Shown here in pieces: positions 43,458 through 52,600 of a stretch of 64,000 nucleotides of DNA (the first letter of the stretch is position 1; every line of letters starts with the position of its first letter). The stretch is from Planctomycetota bacterium (GTDB taxonomy: Bacteria; Planctomycetota; Phycisphaerae; Phycisphaerales; UBA1924). Location: assembly GCA_030950285.1 (NCBI GenBank), contig JAUZRR010000002.1:62001-126000 (forward strand). Direction: 5' to 3'. Under the pieces are notes generated by a model. That model did no database searches and was not told the DNA's origin. It saw only the letters and a program-made list of their open reading frames with translations. The position numbers were made by a program, and so were the translations under genes.

Positions 43458-44441
43458 ATGGAGGACGAAACAGGAGCGTCGGGTGCGAGCCGGGCCGAGG
43501 GGTCGTCGGGATCGGCCGCGCGCGCGCCGATGGCGTTTGTGCTGATGGCCGGTGGGTTCAGCCCGCCGCCGCTGAGCGTCTCGGCCGGGTGTTCGTTGCT
43601 CGATCTTCACCTGACGGCTGACTCGACGGTGGTCGACCGCTGGCAGTGGGCGATCTCGACGCTCGACCGCGCCGGGTTGAGCTGCGACCGGCTTTGCCTG
43701 TGCGGCGGGTCGGCGGTGCGGCCCAAGACCTCGCTTGGTGCGTTCAGGACGGTGCTCGACCAGAGCGACTACCGCGGCCCGGCCGGGGCGTTGCGTGATG
43801 CGTGCGAGGGGATCTCCGACGAGACGACGATCATCGCGGCCGAGGCAGCCCGCTGCTGCACGATTGACCTCAGCCGCATGCTCGCGACGCACCGCCTGAG
43901 CGGGGCGGACGTGACAGTCGGCCGGAACCCGGACCATTCTCCCGCGGGGGTCTACATGATCTCGAAACCGATGCTCGAGACCGTGCCTCACGCGGGGTTT
44001 ATGGACCTCAAGGAACAGTGGCTCGCGCAGTTGGTCTCAAATGGTCGGCACGTGCAGGTGCACGAGCTGCGGGGCGAGGGGGTGATCCCCTTGCGGAGCC
44101 GCGCCGAGTTTTTGCGCGGGATGCGCGCCTGCAACGGCTGGTCGGCACAGGAGCGGCAGCGCGGGTTGGAGCCTCGGATCGTCCGTGGGACCCGGCGTGT
44201 CGGGTCGGTGGTGTGCGAGGGAGCGGATGTCGCTGCGGACGCGGTGTTGGTTGATTCGCTGGTGATGCCCGGAGTGCGGGTGGGTGCCGGTGCGCTTCTG
44301 GCGCGGTGTGTGGTCGGGCCTGGGTGTGCGGTGGGGGCGGGGGTCGAGCTGCTCGACGCGGTCGTCGGGCCGGCGGGTGTCGCCTACGACAGCGCTTCGC
44401 TCGGGAACGCTGGGGCCGACAAGACTTGGAGGGTGCGCTGA
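43458..44441 (+). CDS. Nucleotidyltransferase-like protein lacking the nucleotide-binding signature
   Basis: The 327-residue product looks like a sugar-phosphate nucleotidyltransferase in outline: an opening strand AFVLMAGG, the middle element GVYMISKPMLETVPHAGFMDLKEQWLAQLV, and a C-terminal beta-helix (SVVCEGADVAADAVLVDSLV, GVRVGAGALLARCVVGPG). The GxGTRLxPLT...KP motif that binds the NTP is absent (SPPPLSVSAGCSLLDL instead), so catalysis is doubtful. The start is ATG 43458; a nearby GGAGG is 15 bases away, so the start is uncertain. The stop overlaps the exosortase ATG (TGATG), tying it to sorting or polysaccharide assembly. It could be a regulatory pseudoenzyme. Confidence 0.78.
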   Translation: MEDETGASGASRAEGSSGSAARAPMAFVLMAGGFSPPPLSVSAGCSLLDLHLTADSTVVDRWQWAISTLDRAGLSCDRLCLCGGSAVRPKTSLGAFRTVLDQSDYRGPAGALRDACEGISDETTIIAAEAARCCTIDLSRMLATHRLSGADVTVGRNPDHSPAGVYMISKPMLETVPHAGFMDLKEQWLAQLVSNGRHVQVHELRGEGVIPLRSRAEFLRGMRACNGWSAQERQRGLEPRIVRGTRRVGSVVCEGADVAADAVLVDSLVMPGVRVGAGALLARCVVGPGCAVGAGVELLDAVVGPAGVAYDSASLGNAGADKTWRVR

Positions 44442-45307
44442 TGGTCCGCCTGGCAGGATGGAGACCGGTTGATTGGGCGTTGCTCGCTGGGCTGACGCTC
44501 CTGGGGATCGCGGCGACGTGGTCGACGTGGGTCGAGATTTTCAGCCAGGCGGTGCGCAGCGAGGAGGACTCGCACATCCTGATGGCGTTGCCCATCGCGG
44601 TGTGGCTTGTGTGGCTGCGGCGTGGGCGGTTCAGGATGTGCCCCCCGACGTGGACTCTGCTCGGGCCGGGGATGATTGTGCTGGGCGCGGTGGTTGAACG
44701 GATCGGGATTGTCCAGGCGATCGAGGTGTTCCGCCACGGCGCAGCGCTTCTGGTCGTGGTCGGGGCCGCGGTGACGGTGCTGGGGACCAAGTTCGTCAAA
44801 CAGTTTTTGCCGGCGTTCGCGGCGTTGGTATTTCTGCTCCCGGTGCCCGGGCGGATCCGTCAGCAGATTGCGATCCCGCTGCAGGAATATTCGGCGCAGG
44901 GGTCGGAGTTCCTGCTCGAGTTGTTCGGCGTCGCGGTGACGCGCTCTGGCAACCTGTTGCAGATCAACGGCCACGACGTGGCGATCGCCGAGGCGTGCAA
45001 CGGGATGCGGATGGTCGCGGCGCTGGCGCTGATCGCGTTCGCGTTTATTTTCTCGGTCCCGATGCGCAACCATGTGCGGCTGTTGATCCTGGCGGTGAGC
45101 CCGATTATCGCGCTGGTGGTCAACGTCGTGCGGCTGGTCCCGACGGTGCTGCTCTATGGCACCGGGAACGTGAGCCTGGCGGACCTGTTCCACGACCTTT
45201 CGGGGTGGGCGGTGCTGGTGGTGGCGCTCGGGCTGCTCTGGGGTTTCCTGTCGATTCTTCGTTGGATCGAGATCCGGATCGATCCATACCCGGTCAGCCG
45301 GCGGTAG
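44441..45307 (+). CDS. Exosortase (membrane sorting transpeptidase)
   Basis: The 288-residue polytopic protein has about eight membrane helices and the exosortase catalytic set: Cys186 in AEACNGMRMV, Arg231 in VNVVRLVPT and His251 in LFHDLSGW. Exosortases cut PEP-CTERM-type tails in the membrane and hand the protein to an extracellular acceptor. The candidate substrates are the four VPLP-CTERM proteins at 54.2-57.4 kb. The ATG overlaps the upstream stop, and the EpsI partner follows after 10 bp, so it is the second gene of a six-gene operon. I cannot tell the exosortase subtype by eye. Confidence 0.95.
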   Translation: MVRLAGWRPVDWALLAGLTLLGIAATWSTWVEIFSQAVRSEEDSHILMALPIAVWLVWLRRGRFRMCPPTWTLLGPGMIVLGAVVERIGIVQAIEVFRHGAALLVVVGAAVTVLGTKFVKQFLPAFAALVFLLPVPGRIRQQIAIPLQEYSAQGSEFLLELFGVAVTRSGNLLQINGHDVAIAEACNGMRMVAALALIAFAFIFSVPMRNHVRLLILAVSPIIALVVNVVRLVPTVLLYGTGNVSLADLFHDLSGWAVLVVALGLLWGFLSILRWIEIRIDPYPVSRR

Positions 45308-45317
45308 AGGGAGTGAG

Positions 45318-46010
45318 ATGAGCACACGAGGCAGATCCTGGATTGCGCCGAGCCTTGCGATGTTGTTGCTGGCGGGGCTGGCAACGCTGCACTTCACCGA
45401 GCGTGACACCTCGGGCGGGGTGGATATGTATATGGAACGAGCCGGGGCGCGGATCGACGAGGTGCCGCTGCACATCGGACGATTTATCGGGCAGACCGCG
45501 GCGGTCGCCCCCGAGGTCGAGAATCTGCTCAAGCCCAACCGGGTTCTTCAGCGGCGGTATGTGGACCCCTACAGCACCGAGCCGGACGACTGGTTCTCGC
45601 TGGTGATCGTGCACTGCGGGGTGGCGAAAGACATGTTCGGGCACTACCCGCCGAACTGTTATCCGCGCGCCGGGTGGACCGAGAGCGTCCCGGCTGAGGA
45701 CGTGGTGGTGCGCGCCGGTGAGTTGACCATCCCCGCACGGCTGTACCGGTACACGCGCGAGAGCGGGATGACGGCGCAGCGTCAGGACATCCTGTCGTTC
45801 TTTGTGGTGCCCTCGGCGCCGGACCGGTTTGGGGCTGACGACCGGATGGTGGATATGGCATCGCGAACCGCTGCGAGCGACAAACTGGGCGCGGCGCAGG
45901 TGCAGATTTTGACGCCGACGTCCATGTCGGAAGAGAGACGGAAAGCGATCTGGTCCGAGGTACTCGAGGCAATCGTCCCGGTGCTGAACACGATCGCGGA
46001 GGGTGCATGA
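45318..46010 (+). CDS. EpsI/DUF3485 exosortase-associated protein
   Basis: The 230-residue protein has one N-terminal membrane helix (IAPSLAMLLLAGLATLHF) and a periplasmic domain with the hallmark GHYPPNCYPRAGW, the H-x-P-x-x-CY-x-x-x-GW motif of the EpsI family. In many genomes EpsI is fused to or follows the exosortase, and is thought to help sorting or polysaccharide export. An AGAGGGAG site precedes the ATG. The next gene begins one base after its stop. Confidence 0.92.
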   Translation: MSTRGRSWIAPSLAMLLLAGLATLHFTERDTSGGVDMYMERAGARIDEVPLHIGRFIGQTAAVAPEVENLLKPNRVLQRRYVDPYSTEPDDWFSLVIVHCGVAKDMFGHYPPNCYPRAGWTESVPAEDVVVRAGELTIPARLYRYTRESGMTAQRQDILSFFVVPSAPDRFGADDRMVDMASRTAASDKLGAAQVQILTPTSMSEERRKAIWSEVLEAIVPVLNTIAEGA

Positions 46011-46011
46011 G

Positions 46012-48249
46012 ATGAGTGACCAATACAACCAGCTCGGGCAGTGGGACATGGAAGCCGAGCAGAGCGCCGAGCATGCGGGGACCAACCCGTTGCTTGTGGT
46101 GCACCGGTGTCTGCGCGGTCGGTACCCGCTGGCGATCACGCTGGGGGTGCTGCTGGCGGTGCCGAGCGCGATCTTGGGATATTTCGCGGTGGCGCCGAAG
46201 TACACGAGCACCGGGCGGGTTTCGATTGCGCCGTCGCGGTCGTTCATCCTGTACCAGAACGAGCTGAACGAGCCGATGACGGCGTTTGACAGCTATGTGC
46301 AAAGCCAGGCAAACACGCTGCGCGGGTCGCGGATCATGGATGCCGCGCTGCAGAACGAGAAGCTGCAGGCCGCCGGCTGGCCGCCTCCACCCGCGGGGAT
46401 GGCCGACCTGCAGGACGGGTTGAGTGTGGTCGCGGCGAATCGGCAGCAGGATATCTTCGTGAGCGTGACCCACGAGGAGCCGGCGATGGCCAAGGCCGCG
46501 GTGAACGCGGTGCTCGAAGCGTACGAGGAACTCGCCATCCAGCAGGAAGAGCTCGATGTCCAGAACACGCTCGACGAGCTCAAGAAGCTGGCCGATGAGT
46601 ATCGCGCAGAAAGCAATCGGCTTCGGGATCAGGCGTTTCGGATCGCCGAGACGGAGGGGACCGACGACCTCGATCGTCGCCGGAACGCCAAGCACGAGCA
46701 GTTCGAGTTGCTCGATCGGCTGATTCTGGACTACGACCTGCAGCTTGTGCCGTACCGCGACGTCCCGGACGACCTCAACGAGCCCGAGGACGCGTCGCAG
46801 GACCCGCTGCCGATCGAGGTCTTGGCGCAGTCGGACGCGACCCTCGCCAAGTTGGTCGACCAGCGCCGGGGTATCGAGCTCGAGCTGCAATCGTTGCGTC
46901 GGAAGTATACCGACAACCACCGGTCTGTCGTGCGGGCAGCGCAGGAACTCGAGACGATCGAGCAGATGATCACAGCCCGTGCCCAGCTCGTGCAAGGGAC
47001 CGCTCCGGACAGCACCGGGGTTGCCCAAGTCATGTCTCCCGCGGCGACCGCCCGGCAAATACGGACCCAGCTCGCGGCCTTGCGGGAGCTCCGGGATGCG
47101 GCTGCGGTGGAGGCCAAACGGCTGGGCAAGCTCCAGCTCGACATCGTGAAGTTCCGCGAGCAGGCAGCCCGTGCCGACGAGCAGTACGAGACTGCGCAGT
47201 CACGCTACGACATGCTCGAGGTCGAGCTGCGGAATGGGCAGATCGGGCGGATCGAGATTCAGGAGTGGGGTATCACCCCGCTGCGGGCCTCGACCGACCG
47301 GCGGATTCCGCTGGCGGCCATGGGCGCGATGGGCGGCGGGGGGATCGGCATCGCCCTGATCGCCGCGTTCGGCTTTGTGTTCCCCAAGTACCGCTACATC
47401 AACGACCTCGACGAGGCAACCCGCAACGTGTTTGTCTACGGCGCGGTGCCCGAGCTCGACGCGGGCGATCCCGAGTCCCGGGAACTCGTCGCGGCGAGTA
47501 TTCACCAAGTGCGCAGCGTCATCGACGCCAAGCTCCTGGGCACCAGCAACGAGGCGCTCGTCCACGCCATCACCAGTGCGGGCGCGGGCGAGGGCAAGAG
47601 CACCATCTCGCTGCGGCTTGCCAAATCGTTTGCAGCCACCGGGAGGCACACGCTCCTGATCGACGCCGACATGATCGGACGAAGGCTCTCGGCCGAGTTC
47701 GGGCAGCTCAAGCACGGCGGGTTTGCCGACGCGGTGACCGCCGGCGGAGGCACGGACCAGACAGTCCACGACACCCCGATCCGGGACCTGTCCTTTATGC
47801 CCTGCGGCCGGACCGATCGCGTCGAGCCCGCGGAGATCTCGGCGCGGCGTGTCGCGGACCTGCTCGCGCCGTTGCGGCAGGTCTATCAGGCGATCGTGAT
47901 CGACACCGGCCCGGTGCTGGGAAGCCTGGAAGCCCAGGCGGTCGCAGCGGTCGCCGATGAGATCATGCTCGTGGTCACACGCGGGCGCGAGGTGCGGAGT
48001 GTCAAGCTCGCGATCGACCGGCTGCACCACCTCGGGGCAAGGCGCATCGGCGTGGTGTTCAACCGGGCGACCCGGCACGATGTCGAACGCAGCACCAGCA
48101 TCAGCATGACCAGCCAGCGGGCGTCCGAGGTGCGGGGCAACTGGGACCAGGCCGACGCATTCGGCAACGGTGACAGCAACGGGCACCGCACCAACGGGAA
48201 CAAGGGCGCGGTGGCGAGGCTGGAATCGGCCGCGGAGCCTGAGCACTGA
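46012..48249 (+). CDS. Wzz-type chain-length regulator fused to P-loop ATPase (BY-kinase-like)
   Basis: The 745-residue protein joins a Wzz domain to a CpsD/ExoP-type ATPase. Wzz shows helix 1 (LAITLGVLLAVPSAILGYF) near residue 43, a long coiled coil from 190 to 420, and helix 2 (IPLAAMGAMGGGGIGIALIAAFGFVF). The ATPase has Walker A GAGEGKST at 524-531, Walker A' TLLIDADM and Walker B AIVIDTGPV. The Tyr cluster normally used for autophosphorylation is missing from the Ser/Asn-rich C-terminus, so classical BY-kinase regulation is doubtful. It should control polysaccharide length and export. GGAGGG lies 8 bases before the ATG. Confidence 0.9.
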   Translation: MSDQYNQLGQWDMEAEQSAEHAGTNPLLVVHRCLRGRYPLAITLGVLLAVPSAILGYFAVAPKYTSTGRVSIAPSRSFILYQNELNEPMTAFDSYVQSQANTLRGSRIMDAALQNEKLQAAGWPPPPAGMADLQDGLSVVAANRQQDIFVSVTHEEPAMAKAAVNAVLEAYEELAIQQEELDVQNTLDELKKLADEYRAESNRLRDQAFRIAETEGTDDLDRRRNAKHEQFELLDRLILDYDLQLVPYRDVPDDLNEPEDASQDPLPIEVLAQSDATLAKLVDQRRGIELELQSLRRKYTDNHRSVVRAAQELETIEQMITARAQLVQGTAPDSTGVAQVMSPAATARQIRTQLAALRELRDAAAVEAKRLGKLQLDIVKFREQAARADEQYETAQSRYDMLEVELRNGQIGRIEIQEWGITPLRASTDRRIPLAAMGAMGGGGIGIALIAAFGFVFPKYRYINDLDEATRNVFVYGAVPELDAGDPESRELVAASIHQVRSVIDAKLLGTSNEALVHAITSAGAGEGKSTISLRLAKSFAATGRHTLLIDADMIGRRLSAEFGQLKHGGFADAVTAGGGTDQTVHDTPIRDLSFMPCGRTDRVEPAEISARRVADLLAPLRQVYQAIVIDTGPVLGSLEAQAVAAVADEIMLVVTRGREVRSVKLAIDRLHHLGARRIGVVFNRATRHDVERSTSISMTSQRASEVRGNWDQADAFGNGDSNGHRTNGNKGAVARLESAAEPEH

Positions 48250-48252
48250 CCT

Positions 48253-49668
48253 ATGTCCATCGGTCCATCCACCACTCCCGAGACCGAACAGCACGCCCCG
48301 GTGTGGGGCGCGTCGCCGCTCGCGCTGCACGACCGGGTGTGGGCCTCGCGCGGCGTGCAGGTGGTGCGCCCGGGTGCCGGCGAGATCGAGCCCGAGGGGC
48401 CGGTGCTGTACCTTTTGCTCGCACCCTCTGCGCTCCTCGAGTTTGATCTTGACCCGGTGGTCAAACGCCTGCACTGGATGAAGCCCCGCGCGGTGCGCCT
48501 GCGGGTGGTCGACCGCCACGAGCATCCCTTCCGTGAGCGTGTGATCGCCGATGCCGACGGGAAGCTGCGCGAGATCCGCCGCGAGTATTACCAGCAGACC
48601 GCCGCGACAGCCAGGGCGTGGATCACCGACGACGCGACGATCGCCGAGCAGTGGCAGGAGGCGAAGAGCCCGCGCGATGCACTCGGGCGGATGCGTGTGT
48701 ATTCGCGCAACCGCGAGACGGTGCCGTTGGCGGTCGAGGGGGCGGTGCAGTACGCCCACGCGGCCGAGGGTACCAAGCGGTGGCTCGACGCGACCGCGCC
48801 GCGCTGGGGCAGGGCGTCGGCGGTGTTCCCGAATGTCTACGAGTTTGCGCCGGGGGTGTGGGTCCACGAGGCGGCGGATGTCGCGCCCGACGCGCGGTTT
48901 GTCGGGCCGGTCTGGGTCGGGGCGGGGCGAAAGGTTGAGCGCGGCGAGATCGTGATCGGCCCGGCGGCGATGCACGACGACCCGGCCGCCGAGCGGGCCG
49001 AGCTGGTGCCGGTGCCCTGGGGCGTGGTGCGGAGCCCGGTGTGGGAGCTGCCCAGCATCATCGGCCCACACGCGGACGTTCGGCGATTTGCCAAACGGCT
49101 GTTCGACATCGTGTTCAGCCTGTGCGTGTTGCTGGCGACCGCGCCGCTCTATCCTTTCATCATGCTGGCGATCTACCTCGAGGACGGGCGACCCTTCTTC
49201 TTTGCCCACGATCGGCAGACCCTGGGCGGCCGCGTCTTCCCGTGCTACAAGTTCCGCTCCATGTGCCGTGAAGCCGAGCAGATGAAGCAGGAGCTCGTGG
49301 ACGCCAACCAGGCCGACGGCCCGCAGTTCTTTATTGAAAACGATCCGAGGCTGTTGCGTTGCGGGAACATCCTGCGAAAGTTGCAGCTCGACGAGATGCC
49401 GCAGTTCTGGAATGTCTTCCTCGGGCACATGTCGGTCGTCGGGCCGCGCCCGAGCCCGGACAAAGAGAACCAATACTGCCCGGCGTGGCGCGAGGCGCGG
49501 CTGAGTGTGCGGCCGGGGATCACCGGGCTGTGGCAGGTCGAGCGGACGCGCGAGCCGTTGACGGACTTTCAGGAATGGATTCGGTACGACCTGGAGTATG
49601 TGAAGCACCAGTCGTTCGGCCGGGATATCTGGATTATTGCAAAGACCGTCAAGCAGATTTTGCTTTAA
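48253..49668 (+). CDS. Polyprenyl-phosphate sugar-phosphate transferase with soluble N-terminal domain
   Basis: The C-terminal 205 residues are a bacterial sugar transferase that loads the first sugar phosphate on a lipid carrier: KRLFDIVFSLCVLLATAPLY (membrane hairpin), FPCYKFRSM, LDEMPQFWNVFLGHMSVVGPRP and RPGITGLWQV. Such enzymes usually have a four-helix N-terminus (WcaJ/WbaP) or none (PglC). Here there are about 265 soluble residues with a short hexapeptide-like run (APDARFVGPVWVGAGRKVERGEIVIGP), an unusual arrangement. The gene starts 3 bp after the Wzz gene and fits as the starter of exopolysaccharide synthesis. Confidence 0.9.
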   Translation: MSIGPSTTPETEQHAPVWGASPLALHDRVWASRGVQVVRPGAGEIEPEGPVLYLLLAPSALLEFDLDPVVKRLHWMKPRAVRLRVVDRHEHPFRERVIADADGKLREIRREYYQQTAATARAWITDDATIAEQWQEAKSPRDALGRMRVYSRNRETVPLAVEGAVQYAHAAEGTKRWLDATAPRWGRASAVFPNVYEFAPGVWVHEAADVAPDARFVGPVWVGAGRKVERGEIVIGPAAMHDDPAAERAELVPVPWGVVRSPVWELPSIIGPHADVRRFAKRLFDIVFSLCVLLATAPLYPFIMLAIYLEDGRPFFFAHDRQTLGGRVFPCYKFRSMCREAEQMKQELVDANQADGPQFFIENDPRLLRCGNILRKLQLDEMPQFWNVFLGHMSVVGPRPSPDKENQYCPAWREARLSVRPGITGLWQVERTREPLTDFQEWIRYDLEYVKHQSFGRDIWIIAKTVKQILL

Positions 49669-49681
49669 GAGGAGCGTAGTG

Positions 49682-52600
49682 ATGGCTATGAGTCGAGCGG
49701 GGCGTCGGCGGTTGATTCTTGCGGTGGTGGTCTTGGCCGGCGGCATTGCCGGGGCTGGGGGGTATGCCTTCCGGCAGGCGCAGATGCGCAGCAACATGGA
49801 ACGCTGGCTCGCCGAAGGCACCGCGGCCCACGACCGGGGCGACTACGAAGCGACGCTGGCGAATCTCAACGAGTTTGTCTCACGCGACAAGACCAACACC
49901 GAGGCGCTGCTCGACTTTGCCGACGCACGGCGGCGGATTCCGGCCGAGGGCGGGCGGCACCTGCACCAGGCGCGGGATGTCACGCAGACCGCCCTGGCGC
50001 TCGAACCCGATTCGCTCCGCGGGCGGCGGATGCTGATGGAGGTCTACCGCGAGATAGGGCTCGCAACAGAGACCTACGACGCGGCCGAGCGTGTGCTCAG
50101 GCTCGATCCCAACGATCTCGAAGCCCACAGCACCCGCATAGGCGTGCTCATCATGCTCGGGCGCACCGACGAGGCGATCGCGGCTGCCCGCGAGATGGCC
50201 GACGCGGCCCCGGGCGACATGCAGGCGCAGCTGGAGGCGTTCGGCACAATGGAGGAAGCAGGTGCGGACGCCGAGGTACTCGGCGCGTTTGTCGCAAATC
50301 GTGAGGAACAGTTCGCCGGGCAGCTCGGGCTCGAGTTGATGCGCATCCAGCTGCTCTTCCTGCAACTGAGGTCGACTCCCGCGAGTTCTCCTGACCTGCC
50401 TGCTCTCAGCGCCAAGTTCACCGAGACGATCGTGCGGGCGGCCGAGCTGCCCGCGGGCAGCGAGATCGAGGCTCGCAACTTCCTGCACTATCTCGGCCTG
50501 ATTTCCTCGGTGGACTCGCGGTATGCCGAGATCGCCAGCACCACGCTCGCGCGGTACATGGAAGACCCGGCGCTCGCCGAAGCGATGGCGGCGTTCGCTG
50601 CCGAGCGGGCGTGGTCGCGGGGCAAGTTTGACGAAGCCGGGCGGGTTGCGCTGCAAGGGGCTGGTTCGATCGCGACGGCTGCGGACCGCTCGCTGGGTTG
50701 GCTTGCGATCAGCGGCGTCGATGCGTCGGCCGAGGCGCTCGCCGAGCTCGAGGCCCGGACAACCGTGCAGGCAAGCACATGGGCCGCACTCGCCAAAGCG
50801 AACAACCTGCTGGACTCCGACGATGGCAGCGGCGCGCTCGCGCTGCTCGACGGGCTGGGGACGACCGACGATGACGCCCGCCGGGTGGCGTTGTACCTGA
50901 CCGCGCGGGCCGAGCGCAAGAACGGCGAGACCGCGCGGGCGGCACAGTCGTGGGAGGCGCTCCTGGCCGAGACCCCGTCGTGGCTTCTTGCGCGGCGGCA
51001 ACTGGCGGAGGCGTACTTCAGTCTCGGGCGCGTCCAGGATGCAAGCCGGGTGCTCTTCGACGATCCGTTCGGTCCCAACTTTGATATCGAGCTCACGTTG
51101 GAGATCGAGATCGCACTCGACGAAGCCGGGCTCGAACGCACACGCCGCTCCGGGGCCGACGGGTTCCAGCTCGCATCGAGAAAGGCGTCGCAGGATCCTC
51201 ACAACCCGCTCTGGGCCGCGATGAGCGCGCGGGCCGCGTTGGCGGTGGGGCGGATGGACGATGCGAAGACGTACACCGAGCAACTGCTCGAAGGCAACAT
51301 CGCCGAGGTGCCCGAGGCCGCGGTGACACTCGCGAACCGGTGGGACCGGGTCAATCCCAAAGCCGCCGAGGCAATCCGCGAGGCGCTGGGACGAACCGCG
51401 TCCGATCCGTCGACGGTCTACAGCCTCGCGGTCGCCGATCTGGGTGCAGGGCTTCCAGATGCCGGGCTCGCGCGGATTCAGCTCGGGCTCTCTTCGGCGA
51501 CCGACGACGACCGCCTCGCGTGGGAGACCGCGCTGGCGATCTACCAGGATCAGGCAAACGATCCGGATGCGGCCGAGGCGTTGTTTGCGCTCTCGGCGCA
51601 GTATCCCGAGAATCTTGTCGTGCAGCAGAAGGTGTTGGAAAGCGACGCGGTTTGGGAGAGCCCCGATCGGATCGGGGCGGTGGTCGAACGGCTGCGGGCG
51701 ATCACCGGGGACGACGGGTACCAGTGGCGGCTGTTCGACCTGAAGCGACAGCTCACCGATCTTGACTCGGCCGACACCGACGCGCTCGAAAGAGCAGCCG
51801 AACTCCAGATCAAGGTCGCGGGCCTGGTCCGGGAGGACCCGTCCAATGTGGACGCGCTGATGATCGCCTACAGCGCCGCCGAGATCGCCGGCGACACGGA
51901 CCGTGCCGCCGACTTTCTGCTCCGCGCTTCCAACGCCGCCCCGCAGGATCCGAACCTCCGTCTCCTGCTTCCCGACGCGCTGGTGAAAGCCGGGCGTCTT
52001 GCTGCTGCAACGCAGCAGGCGACCTCGCTGGCGACGCTCGAGTTGGAGGATCCCGCAACGATCCGCCGGCGTGCGGCCCTGCTCGTGCGGTACGGGCGCA
52101 GCGATCTGGCCCGCGCCGACTGGGAACGGCTCGCGCAGCTCGGCGACGACACCGCTGCGGTCCAGTTTGCCAGCGTGCTCGCAGCGCAGGGACAGACCGA
52201 TCGCGCCGACGCCATGGTCGCCGAGGTCATCGAGGCCGGCGACCCGAGCGACCTTGCGCGGGTTGCCGCGGCTGCGTACCTCGCGCGGCGGGGTGATATC
52301 GACCGGGGGCTGGAGTTGCTCGAAGGTCTTCCCGCAGATGGGGTCGCCGGGAAGAGGAACAAGCTGATCGCCCGCTACCTCGTCGAGAACACTCCGGACC
52401 TCGACGCCGCCCGCCGCAACGAGGCGATGGCCGCCGCGGCGGACGATCCCGAGCTCTGGGCCGCGGCTGCGCAGGGGTTCATGGGCCTCATGCGGCTCGA
52501 CGACGCCCAGCGGGTGATGGGGCTCGGGCTCGCCGAGCATCCGGACAGCCCTTCGCTCATCGCGCTGCAACAGGCGTTCGCCGCCGATCAGTCGCAGGAC

